From an uncultured Clostridia bacterium (GTDB lineage: Bacteria; Bacillota; Clostridia; Oscillospirales; Ruminococcaceae), in the NCBI GenBank assembly GCA_945947715.1, contig CAMEYZ010000096.1, positions 1-7,951 of the forward strand: a DNA stretch of 7,951 bases. The letters run 5' to 3'. The position numbers and the translations under genes were made by a program. How positions within the stretch are numbered: position 1 is the stretch's first letter; the number at the start of each line of letters is the position of its first letter. The notes beneath the pieces were generated by a model, which was not told where the DNA came from, did not search any database, and saw nothing but the letters and a program-made list of their open reading frames with translations. Shown piece by piece: positions 1-5,740 of this stretch.

Positions 1-2222
1 CGGAGATAAATCGCATAATCCTCCGCACCGCCGAGATACTCCGGGAGGAGGGCTCTGACTGGGCGGATATCCTGCCCATATCGAAAACACTCCCTTTCTC
101 CGTTGACAATACCAACGAAAACAAGGTCACGGAAATGCGAAAGCAGATCGGCGTGCAGATATATGCCACTCCCGACGAGTGCGTTGCCGCAATGTGCGAC
201 AATTATGGCATATCTGACGAGTATTCCGCTGAGGAAAAACGCCTTATCGCAGGCGTCAGATATACCATGGACAAGCGGAATTTCTCCGTGGCGAATACCT
301 ATACCTTCGCCGAGGACGTTTCCATGAACACTGTTATCAAGATAAAGGAAGCCTCCTTTGAGCTTGACGGTATTGATATCATCGAGGCTGCAGTGCGTAC
401 CTATGGCGACGGCGATGTGGTTCCCCACCTTATCGGAACGGTGGGCGCTATCGACGCTGAGGAATACGCCGAGCTTAAGTCCAAGGGCTACGCTATGGAC
501 GACAGCGTGGGCAAAAGCGGCATCGAGCTTGCTATGGAAAGCACTCTCCGCGGTCAGAAGGGCACACGAACTATCGAAATGCAGGACGGTCTCGCCGTTT
601 CCGACATGGTCTCCGAGGATGCTGTCCCCGGAAATACGGTCAAGCTCACCGTTGACAGCGACTATCAGCGGGATGTACAGACTATCCTTGAAAATCATAT
701 ATCCTGGCTCCAAAACCAGACTCTCCCCGATGCAGCCGGAACCAGCGCTGATGCGGGAGCTATTGTCGTTCTTAACGCCAAAACAGGCGCTCTGCTGGCT
801 GCTGCCACTGCGCCCACATATAATCTCAACGACTATATCAACAACTACTCCGAGGTGGCCTCTCAGCCCAACTCTCCGCTGACAAACCGTGCGGTGAACG
901 GACTGTACCGCCCCGGCTCCACCTTCAAGACCATTACTGCCACAGCTGCCCTGAACGAGGGGATAATCAACACAAATACCACTATCCGCTGCAACAGTGT
1001 CTATGACTACTGGGAGGACTACAAGCCCAAGTGCACGGGCTGGCATGGCTCTATCAACGTGGTCACCGCACTTAAGGAGTCCTGCAACATCTTCTTCTAC
1101 GAGACGGGAAGGATTATGGGGATAGATACTCTCCGCAGCTATGCAGAGCTCTTCGGCTTCGGCGGCGAGGCGGGACTTGAAACGGGCAGAGGTCTCAAAA
1201 GAGGCTATATCGCCTGCCCTGAGACCTATGATATGCTTGGCATGGACTGGCAGGCGGGAAATATCGTACAGACCGCTATCGGACAGTCTGAGACTGCAGT
1301 AACTCCCCTCCAGATGGCATCTCAGGCAATGACCATCGCCAACAAGGGCACCCGCTATCAGACCTACATGGTGGACAGCGTTTACACCTATAACATGGAG
1401 GCTCTCGTTTCCAAAACTGAGCCCGTCGTTGCGTCTCAGATACCCGACAAGTCTGGCTATACCTTCGATACAGTTATCGCTGGAATGAAGCAGGCTGCGG
1501 ATTTTACCGAGTACAACTACCCCAAGCCCCGTGAAAGCGATTATTATACAGGGAAATATCTTCTGTCCGACCTGCCCTATGCGGCGGCTATCAAGACGGG
1601 TACTCCCCAGATGACCTCCCAGGAGGACACCGGCTCGGCGTTTATCGGATTTTATCCCGCGGACGACCCTGAGATTGCATTTGCTGGCTTCATCGAGCAT
1701 GGCGAATACTCCAAGTTTATGGTGAGACAGATAATTGAGGCCTATTACAATGAGGATTATGAGATAGCTCCCTTATCCGAGGGATATGTTCCCAAGGACC
1801 ATGACCCCGCTGATGAGCTTGCCGATACCGACGACGCTGACGATATCACCGAGGAAAGCTATTACTATGAGGAAAGCTTCACCGAAACAGAGGCTCCCGA
1901 AGAGGTGGCAGAGGAAGTGACTGCCGAATCTGAGACGGAAACACAAACGGAAGCTGTGACCGATAGCGTTCAGACGGAAATAACCCCTGAAACCACGGAA
2001 ACCATTCCTACAGAAGCTGAAACGGAAGAGTTCTCCTATACGCTGCCTCCTGCAGAAGTCACTGCTCCCACAACGCCTGTGGTGACAATGCCTCCTGTGA
2101 CCGAGGATGAACCGACCGTTTCTGCTGCCGATACTGAGACCTCGGCTGCCGAAATAACCGAGGGCAGCACCGAAAATGAGGATATCCCCACGGATATGGA
2201 TACTCCGCCTCCTGAAGACTGA
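1..2222 (+). CDS. mrdA: Penicillin-binding protein 2-type transpeptidase, 5'-truncated by window edge
   Basis: This is a class B penicillin-binding protein, a DD-transpeptidase that cross-links peptidoglycan outside the membrane. The frame is open from the window edge (first full codon at position 3), so the start, the membrane anchor and part of the N-terminal domain are missing; about 739 residues are visible. The end of the PBP dimerisation domain is seen in VGKSGIE followed by LRGQKG (near 500-560). The catalytic triad motifs are complete: STFK with the acylated Ser at 918-929, SCN at 1080-1088, and KTGT at 1593-1604. After the domain (about 1770 on) comes a tail of about 150 residues rich in Glu, Thr, Pro and Asp, unusual for this family. 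The neighbours minD and mgsA match the clostridial elongation and Min cluster, which favours MrdA/PBP2 over a division PBP. The exact subfamily cannot be settled without the N-terminus. Confidence 0.93.
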   Translation, partial: EINRIILRTAEILREEGSDWADILPISKTLPFSVDNTNENKVTEMRKQIGVQIYATPDECVAAMCDNYGISDEYSAEEKRLIAGVRYTMDKRNFSVANTYTFAEDVSMNTVIKIKEASFELDGIDIIEAAVRTYGDGDVVPHLIGTVGAIDAEEYAELKSKGYAMDDSVGKSGIELAMESTLRGQKGTRTIEMQDGLAVSDMVSEDAVPGNTVKLTVDSDYQRDVQTILENHISWLQNQTLPDAAGTSADAGAIVVLNAKTGALLAAATAPTYNLNDYINNYSEVASQPNSPLTNRAVNGLYRPGSTFKTITATAALNEGIINTNTTIRCNSVYDYWEDYKPKCTGWHGSINVVTALKESCNIFFYETGRIMGIDTLRSYAELFGFGGEAGLETGRGLKRGYIACPETYDMLGMDWQAGNIVQTAIGQSETAVTPLQMASQAMTIANKGTRYQTYMVDSVYTYNMEALVSKTEPVVASQIPDKSGYTFDTVIAGMKQAADFTEYNYPKPRESDYYTGKYLLSDLPYAAAIKTGTPQMTSQEDTGSAFIGFYPADDPEIAFAGFIEHGEYSKFMVRQIIEAYYNEDYEIAPLSEGYVPKDHDPADELADTDDADDITEESYYYEESFTETEAPEEVAEEVTAESETETQTEAVTDSVQTEITPETTETIPTEAETEEFSYTLPPAEVTAPTTPVVTMPPVTEDEPTVSAADTETSAAEITEGSTENEDIPTDMDTPPPED

Positions 2223-2223
2223 A

Positions 2224-2272
2224 CGGAAATTTTTGCAAGGCTTAAAAATGCACAAATTTCCGCTGTGCTTTT
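2224..2272 (+). terminator. Weak terminator-like hairpin after the PBP gene
   Basis: Immediately after the TGA stop, CGGAAATTT (2224-2232) pairs with AAATTTCCG (2254-2262). After one mismatch the stem continues with TGC/GCA, around a 13-nt loop. A short TTTT follows at 2269-2272. The U tract is short and the stem AT-rich, so termination may be partial. The separate promoter upstream of minD fits a boundary here. Confidence 0.45.
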
Positions 2273-2314
2273 AATAGAAATATAACAAAATTGTGCAGAG
2301 AGGACAAAAATCCT

Positions 2315-2342
2315 TTGACTTTTCTGTATTTTGTGGTAAAAT
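2315..2342 (+). promoter_or_regulatory. Candidate sigma-A promoter for minD
   Basis: TTGACT (2315-2320) is followed after 16 nt by TAAAAT (2337-2342), preceded by TGG, which gives an extended -10 (TGn). A better TATAAT at 2342-2347 lies 21 nt from the -35 and is too far. A start near 2350 would give a leader of about 120 nt that holds paired elements before minD. Confidence 0.55.
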
Positions 2343-2393
2343 ATAATTAACCGATAATGTTCATGGACAGAGTAAATTATTCTCTGCTCACGA

Positions 2394-2456
2394 CAGAAGC
2401 ACCGCAGAGCTTCTGCTGAAAAAATGTGCATTTAACTAATCTTCCGAAATCTGCGG
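2394..2456 (+). promoter_or_regulatory. Possible leader pseudoknot upstream of minD
   Basis: CAGAAGC (2394-2400) and GCTTCTG (2409-2415) form a perfect 7-bp hairpin with an 8-nt loop. Seven loop bases, CCGCAGA (2402-2408), are fully complementary to TCTGCGG (2450-2456), just upstream of the minD Shine-Dalgarno sequence (GGAG, 2463-2466). This is the geometry of an H-type pseudoknot or a loop-leader contact that could affect ribosome loading. The base pairing is read directly; any regulatory role is inferred. Confidence 0.35.
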
Positions 2457-2471
2457 AGAAATGGAGCTGTC

Positions 2472-3218
2472 ATGTCAAAAATCATAGCTGTAACTTCAGG
2501 TAAAGGCGGAACGGGTAAATCCTCGATCTGCGCCGAACTGGGATTCGCCCTCGCAAAACAGGGTCACAGAACTTTGATCATTGAACTTGACTTCGGACTC
2601 AGATGCCTTGATATCATGCTGGGCGTAAGAGATGACATAACCTACGATCTGGGCTCGGTGCTCAAGGGCGAATGTGATATATACAAGGCTACTACTCAGG
2701 TAAAGCTTGCTACAAATCTTAGCATAGTCTGCGCTCCTGAGGACCCCTTCGCTAAGGTGGACGCTGATACGATAAAGAATATCTGCCAGGAAATGAGAAA
2801 GTATTACGAGTACATTATCGTGGATACCTCCGCTGGTACGAACGAAAGCGTTTTCGATGTTGTTGAACAGTCCGATCTTATCCTTATAAATACCACTCCT
2901 GACCCTATCTGCGTCCGCGACGCAAGAACCATGTCCGACGAGTTCTACAAGAGAGGTAACAAAAAACAGCGCCTTATTATCAATAAGGTTAACCCCGATA
3001 TCTTTAAGGCGGACCTTATCGTCGATCTGGACGAGATCATCGACACTGTTGGTGTTCAGCTTATCGGCGTTATCCCCGACGATACCGCAGTTATCATCGC
3101 AACGGGCAAGGGCGAGCCTCTTCCCTCCTCCTCGCTGGCATTCAAGGCCTTCGATGCTATCTCCAAGCGCATCAAGGGCGAGGACGTTCCTCTGAGCTTC
3201 AAGGTGCTTCTCCAGTAA
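2472..3218 (+). CDS. minD: Septum-site ATPase MinD, short C-terminus
   Basis: This is a deviant Walker ATPase of the MinD/ParA class. In its family it binds ATP, dimerises on the membrane and recruits MinC to block FtsZ rings away from midcell. The 248-residue product carries the deviant Walker A GKGGTGKSS (residues 10-18, signature Lys11), ELDFGLRCLD (about 38-47) matching MinD's DFDIGLRNLD, the switch II-like VDTSAG, and late motifs VRDA, INKVNP and GVIPDD. The ATG has GGAG 5 nt upstream. The protein ends eight residues after the conserved GEDVP, so the usual amphipathic membrane-targeting helix of about 10-15 residues is not visible. No minC or minE is adjacent; mgsA follows 71 nt later, probably in the same transcript. 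MinD is favoured over a plasmid ParA by sequence motifs and locus. Confidence 0.9.
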   Translation: MSKIIAVTSGKGGTGKSSICAELGFALAKQGHRTLIIELDFGLRCLDIMLGVRDDITYDLGSVLKGECDIYKATTQVKLATNLSIVCAPEDPFAKVDADTIKNICQEMRKYYEYIIVDTSAGTNESVFDVVEQSDLILINTTPDPICVRDARTMSDEFYKRGNKKQRLIINKVNPDIFKADLIVDLDEIIDTVGVQLIGVIPDDTAVIIATGKGEPLPSSSLAFKAFDAISKRIKGEDVPLSFKVLLQ

Positions 3219-3271
3219 CAAACATGTATTCTTAATTTATCGAATAAATCACGACCTAAATTTAAAATAAA

Positions 3272-3293
3272 GGAGATGTATTTTATCCCATGA
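3272..3293 (+). promoter_or_regulatory. Unusually spaced Shine-Dalgarno for mgsA with overlapping mini-ORF
   Basis: The only good Shine-Dalgarno sequence, AAGGAG (GGAG at 3272-3275), lies 14 nt before the mgsA ATG (3290), longer than the usual 5-10. An ATG at 3276 opens a five-codon frame (MYFIP) whose TGA at 3291-3293 overlaps the mgsA ATG. That ATG directly abuts the SD, so its use is doubtful. The family N-terminus (MNIALIAHD) fixes the mgsA start regardless. Confidence 0.45.
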
Positions 3294-3691
3294 ACATTGC
3301 ACTTATTGCGCATGATTCCAAGAAGGAGCTGATGGTCCAGTTCTGCATTGCTTACTGCGGAATACTTTCCCGACATAATATATGCGCAACGGGAACAACG
3401 GGAAAACAGGTCTCTCAGGCTACCGGACTTGAGATACAACGCTACCTGAGCGGTAGTCAGGGCGGCGGTCAGCAGATCGGTGCGAGAATTTCCTGCAATG
3501 AAATCGATTTGCTGCTCTTCTTCAGAGACCCCCTTTCACCTAAGCCCCACGAGCCCAACGATATGGACCTGCTGCGTCTCTGCGATGTGCACAATATTCC
3601 TGTCGCTACAAACATCGCAACTGCAGAAGCTCTGATCCACGCTCTTGAAAGAGGCGACCTCGACTGGCGTGAAATCGTTAATCCGAACTGA
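3290..3691 (+). CDS. mgsA: Methylglyoxal synthase family protein with altered active site
   Basis: The family converts dihydroxyacetone phosphate to methylglyoxal and phosphate in the cytosol, a bypass of lower glycolysis under phosphate limitation. The 133-residue product aligns end to end with B. subtilis and E. coli MgsA: AHDSKK (7-12, His8 and Asp9), the phosphate-binding ATGTTG (33-38), FFRDPL (Asp80), PHEP (His87) and ATNIATAE near the C-terminus. The expected GGDQQIG reads GGGQQIG, so Gly60 stands where E. coli has catalytic Asp71 (codon GGT, 3467-3469). Asn90 aligns with E. coli Asp101. Length and all other motifs are intact, so this is not a generally decayed gene. The product may be inactive or altered in MGS activity. 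It lies 71 nt after minD and ends before a strong terminator. Confidence 0.92.
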   Translation: MNIALIAHDSKKELMVQFCIAYCGILSRHNICATGTTGKQVSQATGLEIQRYLSGSQGGGQQIGARISCNEIDLLLFFRDPLSPKPHEPNDMDLLRLCDVHNIPVATNIATAEALIHALERGDLDWREIVNPN

Positions 3692-3785
3692 TCTATTTTA
3701 TGTTGATATAAGGTCACACATAGTATTTTATTTGCTGTAACGCCGCGCACTGTCTGCAAAGCGGCTGACGTACAAACTACACTGC

Positions 3786-3830
3786 AAAAAAACAGTAAAC
3801 AGAGAGCTCTTCTGTTTACTGTATTTTTTT
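3786..3830. terminator. Bidirectional intrinsic terminator between mgsA and perR
   Basis: A perfect 12-bp stem is formed by ACAGTAAACAGA (3792-3803) and TCTGTTTACTGT (3811-3822) with a 7-nt loop. TTTTTTT follows at 3824-3830 for the plus strand, and AAAAAAA at 3786-3792 gives the matching U tract on the minus strand. It can therefore end both the mgsA transcript and the convergent perR transcript. Confidence 0.92.
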
Positions 3831-3852
3831 GTCCTATTTGATTGTAAAGCAC

Positions 3853-4251
3853 CTATCTGCGGCACTGGGGACAGATTCCCGAAAACAACACAGTCCCCCC
3901 GCTAACTGTATAGCCGCAGCTGTCTGTGATATATTTTTCCGGCTCCTCCACCTGGGGTATGGTCCCGACGACAACATCTGCCACTGCTCCGCATTCCGTA
4001 CAGATTATATGATAATGGGGCGAAATATTGAAATCATAATGGTCCGCGCCGCTTGTGACCGATATCTTGCGAATATCCCCGTTCGCCGAAAGCTGGCCCA
4101 GAATACGATAAACTGTAGCCTTGCTTATAGTGGGATAGCTTCTGTGGAGACCATCGTAAACCATATCTGCCGTAGGGTGATCATGCATTGACCTCACCGT
4201 TTCGAGGACAATGCTTTTCTGCATAGTATTCCTCTGAACAGCTCCGCTCAT
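3853..4251 (-). CDS. perR: Fur-family peroxide-type regulator (PerR-like)
   Basis: This 132-residue Fur-family repressor is probably a metal-dependent peroxide sensor that controls oxidative-stress genes. A winged helix is seen in HPTADMVYDGL (25-35) and the recognition helix around ISKATVYRILGQL (42-54). All five regulatory metal ligands of B. subtilis PerR are present: His25 (H37), Asp73 (D85, Glu in typical Fur), His79 and His81 (H91, H93) and Asp92 (D104). The structural zinc site is CTEC (84-87) plus CPQC (127-130). It is shorter than the 145-residue B. subtilis PerR because most of the first helix is absent. The start at 4251 has GGAGG (4258-4262) 6 nt upstream; an inner ATG at 4224 is less well placed. 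It is transcribed from a consensus promoter and converges on mgsA. Metal preference and targets cannot be read here. Confidence 0.88.
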   Translation of the reverse strand: MSGAVQRNTMQKSIVLETVRSMHDHPTADMVYDGLHRSYPTISKATVYRILGQLSANGDIRKISVTSGADHYDFNISPHYHIICTECGAVADVVVGTIPQVEEPEKYITDSCGYTVSGGTVLFSGICPQCRR

Positions 4252-4332
4252 ATTATACCTCCGTTTCGGTAGTGTAGCGTTTGTAGTTGTTTGTCATTAT
4301 CTCTGACTTTTCCGTTCTATTACTTTATTAAT

Positions 4333-4361
4333 ATTATATATTATTTAATATCCCATGTCAA
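4333..4361 (-). promoter_or_regulatory. Consensus sigma-A promoter for perR
   Basis: On the minus strand TTGACA (4356-4361) is followed after exactly 17 nt by TATAAT (4333-4338), a perfect consensus match. The spacer and -10 region are almost purely A/T and loosely resemble a PerR/Fur box, so autorepression is plausible but not shown. The leader to the ATG is about 75 nt. Confidence 0.88.
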
Positions 4362-4507
4362 GAGGTAAATCATTCCTTTTTGCTCTGTTTTTTCGTTCTG
4401 CTTACATGGGTCACCCTTCATGCTCAGCAAAAGCATCGCAGATACGTGCTATATCCATGCGATAGATTACTTTTTGATAAATATTTCTGATTTTTTGTAA
4501 AATATAC
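4362..4507. other. Intergenic stretch between divergent perR and xre promoters
   Basis: Between the two -35 boxes there are about 145 nt without a supported gene. A minus-strand frame ending at 4411 reads MDIARICDAFAEHEG in its last codons, and this part looks gene-like in composition. Further upstream that frame runs through the xre promoter and coding start, so at best a gene remnant is present. Nothing else is recognised. Confidence 0.5.
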
Positions 4508-4536
4508 TTGACATTTTGTAGATTGCATGATATAAT
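4508..4536 (+). promoter_or_regulatory. Consensus sigma-A promoter for the xre cassette
   Basis: TTGACA (4508-4513) and TATAAT (4531-4536) are separated by exactly 17 nt. The start is expected near 4543, giving a leader of about 65 nt to the TTG start codon. Confidence 0.9.
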
Positions 4537-4541
4537 ATCAT
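4527..4541. promoter_or_regulatory. Perfect palindrome over the xre -10 box (operator candidate)
   Basis: ATGATAT-A-ATATCAT is a perfect 7-1-7 palindrome that contains the whole -10 hexamer. A dimeric XRE regulator bound here would block RNA polymerase, so it is a natural autorepressor site for the gene that follows. The symmetry is seen directly; the binding protein is inferred. Confidence 0.55.
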
Positions 4542-4606
4542 CAACGGAACGACCGATCACCGTTTCGGTACAGCTGTAAAATATCTTCAAAAAGAAGGTC
4601 GATAAT

Positions 4607-4807
4607 TTGGCAAAGAATTTAAAGCTCAAATCCGCCCGCGCCGCTCTGGATATGTCTCAGCAGGCGCTGGCTGAAAAGGTGGGCGTATCACGGCAGACTA
4701 TAAACGCTATCGAAAAGGGCGACTATAACCCCACTCTCAAGCTCTGCATGGATATTTGCAGGGCGCTGGGGAAAACTCTGGACGATATTTTCTGGGAAGA
4801 TGAATAA
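4607..4807 (+). CDS. Small XRE/Cro-type HTH transcriptional regulator
   Basis: This 66-residue protein is almost entirely one helix-turn-helix domain of the XRE (HTH_3) family, cytosolic and DNA-binding. The signature runs MSQQALAEKVGVSRQTINAIEKG (about residues 16-38), followed by NPTLKLCMDICRALGKTLDDIF, which completes the five-helix fold. It has no ligand or oligomerisation domain, which is typical of compact single-domain regulators paired with a small membrane protein in Firmicutes. No in-frame ATG exists at the N-terminus. The TTG at 4607 is chosen because GAAGG (4594-4598) lies 8 nt upstream and because MAKNLKLKSAR fits the family start. It lies under a consensus promoter with an operator-like palindrome, so autoregulation is likely. 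Its stop overlaps the Shine-Dalgarno of the next ORF, implying translational coupling. Confidence 0.9.
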   Translation: MAKNLKLKSARAALDMSQQALAEKVGVSRQTINAIEKGDYNPTLKLCMDICRALGKTLDDIFWEDE

Positions 4808-4819
4808 AGGAGAATTATT

Positions 4820-4909
4820 ATGGCAGATAAATCGAGAGAAAGAAATTCCGCAGGCGTTTTCAGCGACTACGGTCTGGACGAACAATCAGAGGAAATGGAG
4901 GACGATTGA
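4820..4909 (+). CDS. Possible 29-residue acidic small protein
   Basis: ATG at 4820 opens a 29-codon frame beginning MADKSRERNS and ending in an acidic SEEMEDD. It is preceded by a strong Shine-Dalgarno, AAAGGAG (4806-4812), 7 nt upstream and overlapping the xre stop codon. Its own end holds GGAGG (4897-4901 region), which serves the next start at 4911. The arrangement suggests three tightly coupled cistrons. No hydrophobic segment or known domain is seen. It may be a true small protein, a leader peptide that carries ribosomes to the next gene, or the remnant of a longer gene. I do not recognise it. Confidence 0.45.
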   Translation: MADKSRERNSAGVFSDYGLDEQSEEMEDD

Positions 4910-4910
4910 T

Positions 4911-5481
4911 ATGACACTCAACAATAAACAGAAAAACGATCTCGGCGTGGACTTCAAGGAGTTCGACAAGGACGTGGACTTCAAACAGTTCAGCCGTGAC
5001 GAGAACGGCAATCCCATAACCCCGGCTCCGCCGACCTATTCGACGACAGCCGCCTTGATGAGATGCAGAGGGCATACAGCTACAAAATAGCCTTCGGGTG
5101 CTTTAAATTCATGTTCTAGTTTATTTTCCTGCTTTGTCAGGCGCTGTATGGAATATATATGTACACCGAGAAACAGCCCTATCTTATATGCTCATACGCT
5201 GCTATGGCGGCTGATATAGGCGTGTACATATTCTATGCTGTAAAGACCTCTTCAAAGGGCGTTATGGACAACAATATCGCAGAAAATTCGGAAAGCAGTC
5301 TACTTTGGGAACATCGGTGGTATATGGTCTTCTCCTGCTTGGATGGATCTGGATTTTCTATAACAACGTTGGATTTGAAGGACTGACAGCTCTTCCGTTA
5401 ATGACAGCTGCATATAGCATGAACATCATTATTATCGTATGCGCAAAAAGGAACAACAAAATCTCATCGGAAGATGAATAA
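4911..5481 (+). pseudogene. Decayed multi-pass membrane protein gene of the xre cassette
   Basis: Three reading frames together give one plausible protein of about 190 residues. Frame 1 runs from ATG 4911 (MTLNNKQKND) to about 5037. Frame 2 continues from 5039 with FDDSRLDEMQRAYSYK and is broken by TAG at 5117-5119, likely once a Trp codon. Frame 3 takes over within AAAA at 5283-5286 and runs to TAA at 5479-5481. The joined product has a charged N-terminus, a DEMQ motif and about four membrane segments (around 5085-5160, 5175-5245, 5305-5355 and 5380-5450). Small four-helix membrane proteins with a DEMQ-like motif are often encoded beside XRE regulators in Firmicutes. Two frameshifts plus a nonsense codon while the neighbours remain intact indicate decay. 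The exact family is not identified. Confidence 0.75.
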
Positions 5482-5517
5482 AAATCGGCGGAAGTCCCAC
5501 AAGCTTCCGCCGATTTT
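5481..5517. terminator. Bidirectional terminator between the xre cassette and tRNA-Leu
   Basis: AAAATCGGCGGAAG (5481-5494) pairs perfectly over 14 bp with CTTCCGCCGATTTT (5504-5517), with a 9-nt loop. The minus strand ends in TTTTTATT, a good tail for the tRNA transcript. The plus-strand tail is TTTTG, so it probably also ends the xre cassette. Confidence 0.85.
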
Positions 5518-5570
5518 GTACATACCAAGGCAAATAAAAAACTCCGCTGCTATTGCAACGAAGCTTTACT

Positions 5571-5654
5571 TGGTGCGGTAGGTGGGACTTGAACCCACAC
5601 GTCGAAGACACACGCACCTCAAACGTGCCTGTCTGCCTATTCCAGCACTACCGC
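5571..5654 (-). tRNA. tRNA-Leu (anticodon GAG)
   Basis: The minus strand folds into a complete 84-nt class II tRNA. The acceptor is GCGGTAG/CTACCGC, the D arm begins CTGGAATAGGCAGACAG, and the anticodon stem is CACGT/GCGTG with loop TTGAGGT, giving GAG at positions 34-36 with G37. The variable arm is TGTCTTCGACGT and the T arm GTGGG-TTCAAGT-CCCAC. Discriminator A and CCA are encoded (5571-5573 is the complement of CCA). GAG reads CUC and CUU leucine codons. It stands alone, with its own promoter and terminator. Confidence 0.97.
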
Positions 5655-5711
5655 ATATTAACTTTTCATTGTTTCGGGCTTTGTTCTTTCGTGTCCCTCA
5701 CAACATATATT

Positions 5712-5740
5712 ATTATATCACAGCACTTCTGATTTGTCAA
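5712..5740 (-). promoter_or_regulatory. Perfect sigma-A promoter for tRNA-Leu
   Basis: On the minus strand TTGACA (5735-5740) and TATAAT (5712-5717) are 17 nt apart. The expected start near 5705 leaves about 50 nt of 5' leader before the tRNA. Confidence 0.92.

Noticed and set aside
2342..2347. TATAAT as the -10 of the minD promoter
   Set aside because: It is 21 nt from the only good -35 box; the extended TAAAAT at 2337-2342 fits better.
1773..2431. Long open frames on the minus strand opposite the PBP tail and minD leader
   Set aside because: They arise from the biased Glu/Thr codons of the PBP gene, have no recognisable domain and no Shine-Dalgarno support.
2496..3221. 241-codon open frame antisense to minD
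   Set aside because: It mirrors minD codon bias; the sense strand matches MinD throughout.
4411..4629. 72-codon minus-strand frame upstream of xre
   Set aside because: It crosses the consensus xre promoter and coding start and has no SD. Only its last 15 codons look gene-like, so at most a remnant.
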